From Flaveria trinervia (taxonomy: Eukaryota > Streptophyta > Magnoliopsida > Asterales > Asteraceae), in the NCBI GenBank assembly GCA_025506515.1, contig CM046454.1:37560503-37624502 (forward strand): 64,000 nt of DNA, in the 5' to 3' direction. Both the position numbers and the translations under genes were made by a program. Under the pieces are notes generated by a model, which saw only the letters and a program-made list of their open reading frames with translations, was not told the DNA's origin and did not search any database. Shown piece by piece: positions 47,665 to 59,260 of the stretch (position 1 is the stretch's first letter; each line of letters begins with the position of its first letter).

Positions 47665-49859
47665 CTTCATTCTAGGCCACCAATATTGACCACCCAGATC
47701 CATATACATCTTATCAGACCCATGATGAATAGAATAGCGAGTTTGATGAGCTTCATTCATGATAAAGGTACGAAGATTATCATGATTTGGAACCCAAATT
47801 CGATTCATGAAATACATCAACCCATTGGGTTTTGTTTCTAGTTGAGCTCGGAGATTATGTTCCAATTCCTCTCCTATTCTTCCTTCATATTGAACCACTT
47901 GTTGAGCCTCTAAGATACAAGAGTCGATATCGCTCTCAATCCTCAAGTTTTGTAGCAACACAGTAGTCTCGTTGACATCTAGATGGATCTTAGTATCAAT
48001 GCTCCCAAAGTATCAAACCATTATCGTCGATCGTGAATTTCTTGAAACGAGATCATCTTTTTATGGACCTTATGACTTAGTGCATCGGCTACGACATTTG
48101 CCTTTCGAGGGTGGTAATGAATGTCACAGTCATAATCACTAATCAACTCAACCCAACGACATTGTCTCATACTGAGATCTTTTTGATTGAGAACGTGTGA
48201 TGGCTTTTGTGATCGATGTAGACTATACATTGTATACCAAATCTTTAAAGAAAAAACCACAACACCAAGTTCAAGCTCGTGTGTCCTGTATTGCACCTCA
48301 TGGACCTTCAATTGTCTCGATGCATATGCTATGACCTTTCCTTGTTTCATGAGAACACAACCAAGGCCTATTTTTGATGCATCACAAACATGGTGAAATC
48401 GTCGTTTCCATCGGGAAGGGTCAAGATAGGAGCATTGCACAACTTGTGCATTAATGCTTCAAAGGCTTCCTCTTGCTTGGACCCCACTAGAACGGTTATT
48501 CCTTTGAGTCAAAGAAGTATGCGGCTTCTCGATTCTAGAAAAGTTGGCAATGAAACGTCGGTAATAACCAGCAAGACCGAGGAAATAACGAACTTTGGTT
48601 GGAGTTGTAGGAATACTCCAATTTTCACGGCTTCCACCGTTGCAGGGTCCACATCAATTCCTTGGCTATTCACCATGGGTCCTAGAAATTGGACTTCCTC
48701 AAGCCAAAATTCACATTGTAAGAACTTCGCGTACACTGTTCTTTCTTCAACAATTCAAGAACTTGTCGCAAGTGAAGTTCATGATCGATTTTAGACTTGG
48801 AATAGATAATTATGTCGACAATGAAGACAATCACAAACTTGTCTAGATAAGGCTTGAATACTCGATTTAAGAGATCCATAAAAAAAACATGACCATTGGT
48901 TAAACCAAAAGGCATAACAATGCATAGTGTCCATATCGAGTACGGAATGCAGTCTTTGGGAGATCATCATTGGACTCATAATTGATGATAACCATAACGT
49001 AAGTCAATTTTTGAGAAAATGGTAGCTCTTTGAAGTTGGTCAAAAAGATCATCGATACAAGGAAGAGGGTAGCAGTTCTTCATTGTAAGTTTGTTAAGCT
49101 AACGATATTCGATACACATACAAAAACATCCATCTTTCTTCTTCATGAAAAGAACAAGTGCACCCTAAGGTGAAGAGCTAGGACGAAAAAACTCTTGTCA
49201 GGCAGTTCTTGAAGTTGACTAGCTAGCTCTTGCATTTTCGATGGTGCAAGTTGATATGGTGACTTAGCCACGGAGTTTTCTCCTGGAATCAAATTGATCT
49301 TAAACACAACTTCACACACGGGAGGTAAACCACTAAGGTTATCAAGAAACGTTTCAGGAAAATCTCGTACAATCGGGACATCCTTAAGGTCTTTCCCTTT
49401 GACTTTCATGTTGACCAGGTACGCCAAGAAAGCCATATAATTCTTGCTTAGGCATTTTCGGGTATGAGTACACGACATGAGTTTGAGACCTTTGGAGGAT
49501 TTTTCACTGAATACTTTCAATGTATCCCCCGAAGGCAAAGGAATACGAATGCATTTCTCAAGGTAAATAATCTCGGCATGATGTTTGGCTAATCAATCCA
49601 TACCAATGATAATGTCAAAACTTCCAAGTTTCATAGGAATGAGGTCGATAAAGAAATCATGCGCGTCGAGGTTCAAAATGGAATCACCAATTACAACATC
49701 AATGGTGATAGGTTCTCCATCAGCGACTTCAATGGTGATAGGTCTTTCTAATTTCGTATGTGGCTTAGCAAGAATAGAGTCAAACTCTAACAAGACAAAA
49801 CATTTATCGGCTTTAGAATAGAATAGAACGTAGGCATAAGAATTATTAATAAGGAACAT
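47660..49859 (-). pseudogene. Element F pol: protease, RT, RNase H, integrase zinc domain (broken)
   Basis: Protease region 49859-49593 (KLERPITIEVADGEPITIDVVI, FDIIIGMD). The expected catalytic DSGAD reads YSKAD (near 49815). RT start near 49410 (DVPIVRDFPETFLDNLSGLPP, LAPSKMQELASQLQEL). The fingers/palm to 48500 are frame-broken: FGLTN, LDKFVIVFIVDIIIYS, with FIVD at 48835-48824 instead of FIDD. RNase H 48440-48021: VCDASKIGLGCVLMKQGKVIAY, WVELISDYDCDIHYHPRKAN, VVADALS. Integrase HHCC zinc domain 47830-47660: NEAHQTRYSIHHGSDKMY. With both protease and RT active sites altered, it is dead. Confidence 0.87.
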
Positions 49860-49949
49860 GCCTGTTTAGTTTTAAAGATATTTAACGATACAAGTAAAGC
49901 ATCAAAAAGACTTAGATCATAAAAGTTGGGGTTGGATTTGACATACCGT

Positions 49950-50160
49950 TCACCACATCGTTGTTTGCTTATACTTGGTTTGCATTGATATTGAAAGCAT
50001 GTCCTCGAGCTTGTGGAACATTACCCGCAATACAAGGGCATTGTGGCCGAGAGTGACTAGTATCCCCACAATTGTACCAACACGGTTTGCAACCATCGCG
50101 ACATTGTTTGGTGCACGGTGACAAGTAGCCACCAATTTCAGGTCAATACCCGACCTTGAC
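49950..50160 (-). pseudogene. Element F gag zinc-knuckle fragment
   Basis: Reading from about 50160: GGYLSPCTKQCRDGCKPCWYNCGDTSHSRPQC-like residues (split here: CKPCWYNCGD, TSHSRPQCPC), a gypsy nucleocapsid knuckle with one extra residue between the first two cysteines, then QARGHAFNINANQ. A stop lies upstream of it. The rest of gag is missing. Confidence 0.6.
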
Positions 50161-52974
50161 ATGGTTATAATTACATCTATAATACTTGATTTTCAATTAA
50201 ATTCCAATTATTGAAGTCGTTTCATGCATTGAAAAATTTCATATATTGCAAAATTTCAAGCATTACATTTCATGCATCGGTGATTGGCGTAATTACCATT
50301 TATACATGCGATACAACCGGCAGACACGAACATTGGTGATAATTAATATATGTGTACTAATAAATACTTTAAATTGTTTCAAAGTATTTTAGATTCTAAA
50401 TTAAATACACTGGAAAATCTTAAATTTATAAATAAACCTAATCACGTAAATTAATATTTTACCCGGAACGAATCCTTTTAACGGACCTACTAACTACATG
50501 ATGCATCATTAACATACCATCAATATTTATATATCCTAATGCAAGTTGTTACAATATCCTAATGCATTTTAAAAAGTAAAAAGTAAAAATATAAAAATAT
50601 GTAAAAATACCTATGGTGCAACAAATACCACCTAAATACCCAATACTACACAAAATATGAAAACCAAAACCCCCCTGTCCGATGCATGTGGTCATCCAAG
50701 CCACCACCACATTAGTCTTCCACCTCCTTCCCAATAAAGCTCACAAAACATACAAGATTGACAAAACACAACTTGCCATATTCATGAAGCCTCTCTTTTG
50801 ATGTGTTAAAGCAACATGTCTACCTTACCACTCTTGGACACCATTTCCCCATCCTTTGACGGTGAATAGGAGCCCATGCTCGAAGAACTTTACACTTAAA
50901 GAGGATTGAGTGTTATAAAATACGTGCACCCTTCACTTCAACTACACCAACACATCACACTCATCTTCTCTCTTTCTCCCTCTCTAAAATTCGGCCAAGA
51001 CACTCCTACCACCACTCCATTTGATTTTCAACTTATTTCCTTCAAATCTTGGGTGATTCAAGTGCTTTGGTTGAAGATCAAGTGATTTTTGAAGATTTCA
51101 AGCATCCTACAACATCTTCCCCACCTATTTCTTGTTTGGTTCTTAGTTCAAAGGATCAAATCTTCTTTTTCTTGCATTTCAAAACTACCATCTCTTCTCC
51201 TTGCTTGTTTAAGGTTAGCATTTTGTTTCTAATCTTCGATACACCATCATGATGTGTTCATATTCACTAACTCATCCAAAAGTGCTCTAGCAAAGTTTAA
51301 AAAGTAACAAAACATGTAAGAAATTTTCTGGCAGATTCATGTTCTATGTTTTCGACACCATAACTCGACCTAAAAATGGTCAAATGAACAGTTTCTTGAG
51401 CCTAACATTAACCTTAGGATGTCTAGTTTATAACCCATCCAACCTTGAAATTTTCAGATGACTATAATCTATCCAAAACGTGCAAACATTATTAAGGTGT
51501 TGAACCTGAATTTTTGGCAGAATAGTTAGGGCTGAAAGATTGAGGCATAAGTTATGCTTAAAGTAACAAAATGGAGATTTTCCTTTGGTGGTAACTTAGC
51601 TTAAAGTGTTAGGTTTAAAAGTACTAAAGTTTCTATTTGTGAATGTAAGATTTGACCCCTCAAAAAGGTGAAATCCCTGGATATGTACAGAAAAATGCTG
51701 CACTGACATCTATTGCTTCATGACCCATTTCGAGAGACTTAAACCTAGCTAAATATTGCAAGCTATACCTTTTTCGAATCCTAAGACATAGATCTAAATA
51801 TGGAAAAAATATCAGATTTATAAAAACTTTTTGTATCATGAAACGAGGATGACAACCAAACCCAAAAATCCCTTTCATTCTGTCAAATGCCCATATTTAT
51901 ATAAAGTAAACTTTTGAGGATATTTGATAAAAAAAGGGAAACTCATACACATGGAAAGTATAATACCATTATACTTCATATAAAACACATTTAATACATT
52001 ATGTACTTTTAGGAAGATAGATATGAAGACAAGAATCTAAATAAAACATTTACGACTCGACGTGTCTAATTAGTCAAGTGACATTTTCAAAACTAACTTT
52101 GTGGATGAGTTATGCATGACCATCTGGGGTTAGTAATCATGACCTCATGAATATATTGTGAATTTATTTAGGAGATTCCTAGACAAATCATACGTACAGA
52201 CTATTGCTAGAATTCACGCGTGCATTACAGGTGAGTTTCACGGCCCCATTTTACTTATTTTCCTTTGGGGGAGATTACATGCAAATTACTATTTTTCTGG
52301 ACACATTTACTTGTTAATGATTTCACATGTTATATAAGTTGTTTACTTACCGTATAAAGTCCCCATTTATCGAACCGTTAGTTTATTTCCCAAAGCAAGG
52401 TAATCATGGATAGTACTATTGGGTTTGACTACCCCCATTCGGTTAATTACCCTAACCTTGACTGGAGGTCTAAACGGGTGCATTATTTGCCTGTTCACAC
52501 TCATGCTTACGGTAGGCATGGGTTGGGGCAATTTGTTACAGTTACAGTCTAGCTTCGGTTGCGGTGCTTATATAATATTGTAGTATTGTATGATCAACAA
52601 TCAAATCATGGAAAGACTTGTGGTCCATTACACTGTTTACTATTACTTTCAAACCTGTTAACTCACCAACTTTCTGTTGACATTTTTCATGCATGTTTTC
52701 TCAGGTAATTGATAGATGCACCAAGTTAAGCTAGCATGGAACATCTCATGTTTAGGGCCATTCATGCTGTTTGGGACATTCATTTTCGTAATTGTCATGT
52801 TTTGAAACAATTTACCTTATTACTATTGCTTCCGCAAATTTAACTCTGAACAATGATGTATTTTAAACTTATTTGAGACGTATGTTTTACAAAACCATGT
52901 AGTGCTTGATCAGTGACTATGAAATCATGATGTTCGCACCCCGCGGGAAACCGTTGTGGTTTGGGGGTGTGACA
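50161..52974 (+). repeat. Element H 5' LTR, left edge uncertain
   Basis: The right edge is well defined: ...TTGGGGGTGTGACA, then a primer site. No matching TGTCACACC start is seen upstream, so the left end is either truncated or highly diverged; a TG at 50157 is the only weak candidate. TATAAAATA at about 50915 followed by a CT-rich leader (TTCTCTCTTTCTCCCTCTC, near 50963) looks like a promoter and transcript start. The short reading frames inside (for example 51049-51252) look non-coding. Bases 50161-50900 could partly belong to element F instead. Confidence 0.5.
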
Positions 52975-52977
52975 GAT

Positions 52978-52989
52978 TGGTATCAGAGC
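52978..52989 (+). other. Element H primer binding site
   Basis: TGGTATCAGAGC lies three bases after the LTR and matches the initiator methionine tRNA. Confidence 0.92.
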
Positions 52990-53119
52990 CATTGGTTATA
53001 GGGAATTAGGTTGCATTTAGTGAGCCTAGTCTATAACCGTAGCTCATTGCATTACTTTAGTACATTTTGCATTAACTTAACTTATATATATTGTACTTGT
53101 GTATTGCCTTGTCATAGAG

Positions 53120-54113
53120 ATGTGTTCAGTATCGATGCCGATTTACATTTTTGATTCGGATGAGGAGTACGAGCCCACATCTTCGACCTGTTCTGTAGGA
53201 TCCACATCTGTCCTCCTAACTTCTACTCCTGATGCTTTGATTTAGCCGACTGGTGCTACTGAAACCAAGACCCCTACATCACATGTTGTCCGTGTCACCA
53301 AACCTACTCCTGACCCCACACCTGGCGCCTTGGAGGCATTATCCTCGACTCGGTTCTCCGGACTATCTCCTTCTCCTCTAGGCATTTATTGGTGGGTGTG
53401 TACACCCTATATTCATGCCGACCTCCCGGAGGATCTTGTCCTGGGAGTCATGCGTATCATCGGACCGCAATTCCCGATGGTCGTTCCACTGACCATGTCT
53501 CATATATTTGTTGAGCCATCCCTATAGTCTGCTCCAATCACTACTTATCCTCAGCCAGTCGACCCCACTCCCGAGGCCATAGATCCCACCCTGCAGCCTG
53601 CTGACACCGAGGTAGTTGACCTAGATTCGGAGTCCATTGACATAGTTTCCCAGACATCCGATACCGATCCGGTCGACTCCGACCCTACCGACTCCAACCC
53701 GGCCGACTCCGACCCGACTGATTCCGACTCGAAGTTCCCCAAGGCCATCCCTCAGTCTAGTGACCCCACCTCTCACCCTGCAAATCTTACTACCCAACCC
53801 TTTGACTCGATTCCTCACCCTCTGACCCGACTCTTCTAGTAGACCTAACCTCTTCCACCTCGCCCCTGAGCCTGCCGACCCCACCCTTATAGTTGCTTGT
53901 CCCGAGCTGGTGGTTGCGGACACCCACCGTATCTTTGGTCGGGTGTACCACCGCCCTCTTTCCATCGCTATCGTGCTCGCCCTAGGAGTGTGCTTCTTGC
54001 ACACACTCCTAGGAAGCGGGTTGATATTCCGATCCGTTTTACCACACCCATTCGAGACTGTACTGATAAGCCTGAGCTTGCGCCCAAAAGACGCAGAATA
54101 GACGTTCCTTAGT
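53120..54113 (+). pseudogene. Element H gag N-terminal region (broken)
   Basis: ATG at 53120 opens MCSVSMPIYIFDSDEEYEP, then a Ser/Thr/Pro-rich stretch with a stop near 53243. The frame continues (ALEALSSTRFSG, GVMRIIGPQFPMVVPL) to a stop near 53527. Then follow VDPTPEAIDPTLQPADTEVV and a DSDPTDSNPADSDPTDSD repeat (about 53665-53735). A last basic, Arg-rich piece ends PELAPKRRRIDVP at about 54113. No capsid core or zinc knuckle is recognisable. Position after the primer site identifies it as gag-derived; protein similarity alone does not. Confidence 0.5.
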
Positions 54114-54179
54114 AGGAGTGGATGCCTAGTCGACTAGACGAGTGGAGACACCATATCGATTCAAGGAGAAAAGTATGGT

Positions 54180-56010
54180 ACGGTGTTATGGATCATTTCA
54201 TGTATGAAGGCCCGAAAGTACTTACGAAAGGGCTATCATGCAATTTTGGCGCACGTAGTGGAGAAGCAAACCAAGAAGAGAAAAGAATGGAGGATATACC
54301 CATCATGTGAGACTATCCGGAAGTCTTTCCCGCGGACTTGCCCAGACTTCCCCCTCAAAGGCAAGTCAAATTTCGAATCGACTTGGTACCCGGAGCTGCT
54401 CCAGTAGCATGATCCCTATACCGATTAGCACCATCAGAGATGCAAGAGTTGTCTAATCAATTACAAGAATTGTTATATAAAGGATTCAGAAGACCAAGTT
54501 TCTCACCCTGGGGAGCCCCGGTGTTATTTGTTAAGAAGAAGGATGGATCTTTTTGATTGTGTATCAACTACCGGGAGTTAAACAAACTCACCATTAAGAA
54601 CCGGTACCCTCTCCCTCGAATCCACAACTTATTCGACCAACTTCAGGGATCTAGTTACTACTCGAAAATTGACTTGCGTTCGGGATATCACCAATTACGA
54701 ATTCAAGAGGAAGATATCCCCAAGACGCATTTCGAACTCGTTATGGTCACTATGAGTTCATGATCATGCCATTTGGTTTAACCAATGCGCCAGCTGTACT
54801 CATGGATCTCATGAATAGAGTATGCTAACCCTACTTGGACAAATTCGTGATCGTCTTCATCGATGACATTTTTATATATTCACGAACCAAGGATGAGCAT
54901 GAACAACATTTAAAGTTAATTTTGGAACTACTCAAGAATGAGAAATTATACGCAAAATTCTCAAAATGCGACTTCTGGATCCGAGAAGTGCAATTTCTCG
55001 GGCATGTGGTTAACGAGAAAGGAATACATGTTGACCCATCCAAGATAGAGGCCATTAAGAACTGGGAAGCACCTAAGACCCCGACTGAGGTGCGACAATT
55101 CCTAGGTTTGGCAGGTTATTTGCGACGCTTTATCAAAAATTTCTCCAAAATAGCCCAACAATTGACAACCTTAACTCAGAAAGACAAGAAATTCGATTGG
55201 GTGATAAGCAGGAAGCAACATTTCAATTGTTAAAGCATAAATTGTGTTGCGCGCCAATTTTGTCCTTACCAGAGGGGAACGATGGTTTTGTGGTGTACTG
55301 CGATGCATCACTACAAGGACTTGGCTGTGTCCTGATGCAACACGACAAAGTTATTGCTTACGCTTCACGAAAATTGAAAGTGCATGAGAAAAATTACACT
55401 ACTCACGACCTTAAATTGGGAGTTGTTGTCTTTGCACTAAAGATTTGGCGACACTACTTATATGGTACCAAGTGTACTATATTCACTGATCATAAAAGCC
55501 TTCATCACATCTTCGATGAGAAGGAACTAAACATGAGACAACGCAGGTGGGTTGAGTTACTGAACGATTATGACTGCGAGATTCGTTATCATCCTGGAAA
55601 AGCGAATGTGGTAGCAGACGCCCTGAGTAGGAAAGAACGAACCAAAACTTTACAGGTGCCAGCGTTGGGAATGACGATTCATACGAGTCTAACTACTCAA
55701 ATTTGTGATGCTCAGTCTAAAGCACTAAAGGAACAAACTTTGAAAAATGAATCTCTTCGCGACATGGATAAGCAATTCGAGATCAAGTCTGATGGAGCTT
55801 GATACTTATGAATCGAATTTGGGTGCCAAATTGTGGGAACTTACGAGAACTTGTAATGAACGAGGCACACAAATCAAGATACTCCATCCACCCGGGCTCT
55901 GATAAGATGTATCCGGATCTAAAGGAGTTATACCGGTGGCCGAACATGAAAGCTGACATAGCCATTTATGTTAGCAAGTGCCTCACGTGTTCGAAGGTTA
56001 AGGCGGAGTA
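54180..56010 (+). pseudogene. Element H pol: protease tail, RT, RNase H, integrase zinc domain
   Basis: Protease tail: KGYHAILAHVVEKQTKKRK (about 54225). RT: DYPEVFPADLPRLPPQRQVKF in mixed frames, FSPWGAPVLFVKKKDGS with a stop, CINYRELNKLTIKNRYPLPR, DLRSGYHQLRI, PFGLTNAPA. FIDD is at 54856-54867 and intact. RFIKNFSKIAQ and TLTQKDKKFDW precede a one-base shift near 55200. RNase H 55200-55640: VVYCDASLQGLGCVLMQHDK, TDHKSLHHIFDEKELNMRQR, YHPGKANVVADALSRKER. After a stop at 55800, the integrase zinc domain: NEAHKSRYSIHPGSDKMYPDL and CLTCSKVKAEY. Truncated at 56010. Confidence 0.87.
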
Positions 56011-56620
56011 TGGGATTAATGAAAAGGCCAAACACTTGGTTAAACTCTATGGACTTATTGCAACTGTTTAGGCGCATGGGAATATGAAAAACGCCCAACA
56101 CTTGTTTAAATTCCTGAAAGTTCACCATGCTCCTATCTAGATGTATGAAGACTATTTAGGCGCATGAGTTGACTTTGAGTTGACTTTCATGAGTCTTACA
56201 CTTGTGCTTTTCACACTTCTTCACCAGCACACTGTTTAAACATATTAGTAATATTTCATACTAATATTTAAACATTTTAAGCATAAATTTGAATTTTTCA
56301 AAATTTTCATTTTAGTCCCTCAAATTTGAACTTTTTACATTTTGCATACTCAAGTTTAATTTTCAACAATTTCAATTTTTCACTTGATGTTTAACTTTTT
56401 GAAATTTTTCTTTCTTTTCTTTCCTTCATTTTAGTCTCAAAACATAATCAAATCTCTATTTCTCAACTTTGAGAGAAGCATTTCCACTTGCAATTTTATA
56501 TAGGTTCATATTCTCATTTTCAAAAGTTTCATGATCACACTCACATATACTTTGAACATATAGCATCATCCTTCAATTCAACTTTCTTTGATTTTGATTT
56601 TCTGAGAAATAACTCTTCCA
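56011..56620 (-). repeat. Element I 3' LTR (about 610 bp, edges inferred)
   Basis: Read on the element strand it would start TGGAAGAGTTATTTC and end ...TTAATCCCA, giving TGG...CCA ends. A TATATAAAA box lies near 56506-56498. Edges rest on the polypurine tract on one side and the loss of H coding on the other, because the second LTR is outside the window. Confidence 0.6.
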
Positions 56621-56627
56621 TTTATTA

Positions 56628-56635
56628 CTCCCCCT
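56628..56635 (-). other. Element I polypurine tract
   Basis: CTCCCCCT on the plus strand (AGGGGGAG on the element strand), the same sequence as in the other Sirevirus-like elements here. Confidence 0.75.
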
Positions 56636-57655
56636 AAACTTTTAAGTTGAAACAACTGATAAGTTTCCTAAGGTAGCATAATAAGATCACACAACTCATT
56701 GTGACATTGCCTTCACACACAGAAAACAAGCATAAAATCAAAATGAAAGCATAATCAAATTCTAATATCAACAAGAATTAATGTCTGCAGTGAGATCATA
56801 TCAATGAAGATCAGCACATTAAAATAAAAAAAATTATGGATAGACATGGACAATGAATAAATTCTGATTAAGTGTGTTCCAGGTCAGTGATATCACAACA
56901 AAGGAGACACAAGATCTAAGGATAGACCATGACTGTTTTTGACATAATATAAGCTCACTTACTTTTTCAATTGTTGGATTGATTAGGTTATATGTAGAGA
57001 GCTCAACTATCATCAAGACATGCATGCAAGAACACATACTCAACTTATTACCTTAACATATGTGTAATTAGAGTTCATGTTACTTAAATGAATAGAGAAT
57101 GATCATGGATAACCATTTGATCAGCTCTAACTATCCATTTGAATAGATTGTGCACATTGGCATCTTTGGCATCAAAGAGAATATCCAGGTCTGTAATGAC
57201 TTACAACAAAGGATATCTAGCACTTCAGGTCTATGATGACTCATAATAAAGAAGTGAAATGATGCTTGTAACAGATCTCATGATTAATTACATCACCATC
57301 AGGTATGAGTGGTGTTACTCAAAAAACAGTCAATCTGCTAAGCAAAAACATCTCAAAAGTACTCAGATGAATACATATTTAGTGTAATCACAAGAATTTA
57401 CTTTTTCAGTATAATAACATGATAGTGTCTACACATCATATCTGATCATGTCTGACTTTATTAATGAGTGAATATGCAACTGATCTCACTAATGTACTAT
57501 CATTTCTCACATATTGCAAAACAAATTATTTTCTAAAACAAATAACTTATGATTAATAAGACCAATTGATTCTACTATGATTAATAAGACACAAAAGAAA
57601 AACAGGCAATTAACATTGAGAGTATCACTTATGATAGTCTTTTGATTTCGGGAGT
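56636..57655 (-). other. Element I 3' untranslated region
   Basis: About 1 kb of AT-rich sequence between the pol stop and the polypurine tract. It shows no convincing gene on either strand and no trace of an ORF2. Confidence 0.7.
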
Positions 57656-59260
57656 TCACATATGATTAATAAGACCAATTGATTCTACTAAATACTCAAA
57701 CCGTCCTGGTAGAAAGGCTTTAGTAAATAGATCTACCAACTGTTTTTCTATTGCAATTTGAATCAAAATGATCAACCCTTTTTCAGAGTTATCTCTAAGA
57801 AAATGATATCGAATTTCGATATGTTTTGTTTTTGAATGTTGAACAGGATTAGCTGTAATGAACATAGCTGCAGTGTTATCAATGTAAATAGGTGTTTTAA
57901 GAAAATTGACCCCATAATCCAGTAGTTGATTTTGCAACCAAAGGATTTGAGAACATCCTGCTCATGCAGCAATGTACTCAGATTTTGCAGTTGAAACAAA
58001 GACATTTGTTTGTTTCTTACATTGCCATGAGATAATCAGGGACCGAGAAATTGACATCCACCTGAAGTAGATTTTCTATCTTGACAACAACCACCATAAT
58101 CACTATCTGTATATCCATGTAATTCAAAGTTACCCTCGTAAGGATACCAAAGCCCTAAGGCTGGTTTACCTTTGAGATACCTGAATATTATTTTGACAGC
58201 AATTAAATGTGATTCTTTTAGGTCTGATTGATACCTGGCACAAACACAAACAACATACATAATGTCTGGTCTAGATGCAGTAAGATACATCAAAGAACTG
58301 ATCATTGATCTGGATAACATTTGGTCAACAGATTTTCCTTTTGGATCAGGTTCAATCTTGGTGTTAACATCTGTTGGAGTTCGTATGGACTGATAGTCTT
58401 ACAAGTTAAATTTCCTCAAGAGCTTGTCAACAAACTTCTCTTGATTGATGAAAATTCCATCGTTAGTTTGCTTGACTTGAAGTCCAAGAAAGAAATTAAT
58501 CTCTCCCATAGAACTCATTTGGAACCAAATTTCATGATTTCTTTAAATTCATTGCACAATTTTGAACTGGTAGAACCAAATATGAGGTCATCAACATACA
58601 CTTGTACACATAAGAGATCGTCATTATCCTTCTTTATGAACAAAGTTGGATCAATTTTCCCTCTTGTGTATCCATGTGGGATTAAGTGTTGTGATAATGT
58701 CTCATACCAAATTCTAGGGGCTTGATGAAGTCCATACGAAGCTTTAGTCAGCTTATACACTCGATGTGGAAATTCTACAACCTCAAAGCCTGGAGGTTGC
58801 TTCACAAACACATCGTCAGTGATAGGACCATATAAAAATGCATCCTTTACATCCATTTGATACACCTTAAATTTCATGAATGAAGCATAAGCCAGGAAAA
58901 CTCGAATGGATTCAAGTCTTTCAACTGGTGCAAAAACCTCATCATAATATATCCCTTCTTCCTGTGTGTATCCTTGTGCAACAAGTCTCGCTTTGTTTCT
59001 TATTACTACACCACGATCATTAGTCTTATTTCTAAACAACCATTTTGTGCCTATGGCATATTCTCCTTCAGGTAAATCCACTAAATTCCACACTTCTTGT
59101 TTGGGGAATTGAAGTAATTCTTCTTGCATAGCTTCTATCCAACCATTGTCCTTTAATGCTTCGGTAACATTTTTAGGAACAACTTGAGAAAGAAAACAAG
59201 AGTATAAGAACAAGTTTGCTTGTTCTGATTTACTCCTTGTTGTTCTCTCATTCAATCGAC
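57656..59260 (-). pseudogene. Element I RT and RNase H (broken)
   Basis: Bases 59255-58515 are open for 246 codons: DNGWIEAMQEELLQFPKQEVW, GTKWLFRNKTNDRGVVIRNKAR, YDEVFAPVERLESIRVFLAYA, YQMDVKDAFLYGPITDDVF, YGLHQAPRIWYETL, and YVDDLIFGS with YVDD at 58598-58587. After a break comes SLMYLTASRPDIMYVVCVCAR (58300 on), then RNase H SDYGGCCQDRKSTSGGC. Bases 57937-57656 hold MQNQLLDYG, DNTAAMFITANPVQHSKTKHIEIRYHF and the C-terminus. RT catalytic residues are intact; breaks at about 58515 and 58036 and a stop near 57960. Confidence 0.9.

Larger units (their letters stand above)
47660..50160 (-). mobile_element. Element F: Ty3/gypsy retrotransposon, main remnant
   Basis: A minus-strand gypsy element. 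In its own direction it shows gag zinc knuckle, protease, RT, RNase H and the integrase zinc domain; the integrase core continues at 35329-34723. Its gag N-terminus and 5' LTR are missing beyond about 50160, and its 3' end beyond 34723 is outside the window or lost. It is the most decayed element here and hosts both E and G. Confidence 0.85.
50161..56010 (+). mobile_element. Element H: Ty3/gypsy retrotransposon with internal deletion
   Basis: 5' LTR, primer site, Asp/Ser/Pro-rich gag start, RT, RNase H and the integrase zinc domain are present, then it is cut in the integrase at 56010 by element I. The stretch from gag core through most of protease is missing near 54113-54180. The remaining integrase and 3' LTR should lie right of I, outside the window. 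Confidence 0.8.

Noticed and set aside
51049..51252. 67-codon frame as a small gene
   Set aside because: It lies in the transcribed leader part of the H LTR, with no family features and a CT-rich composition.
53551..54004. Minus-strand Gly/Ser/Val-rich frames
   Set aside because: They are the antisense of the DSDPTDS repeat in element H gag.
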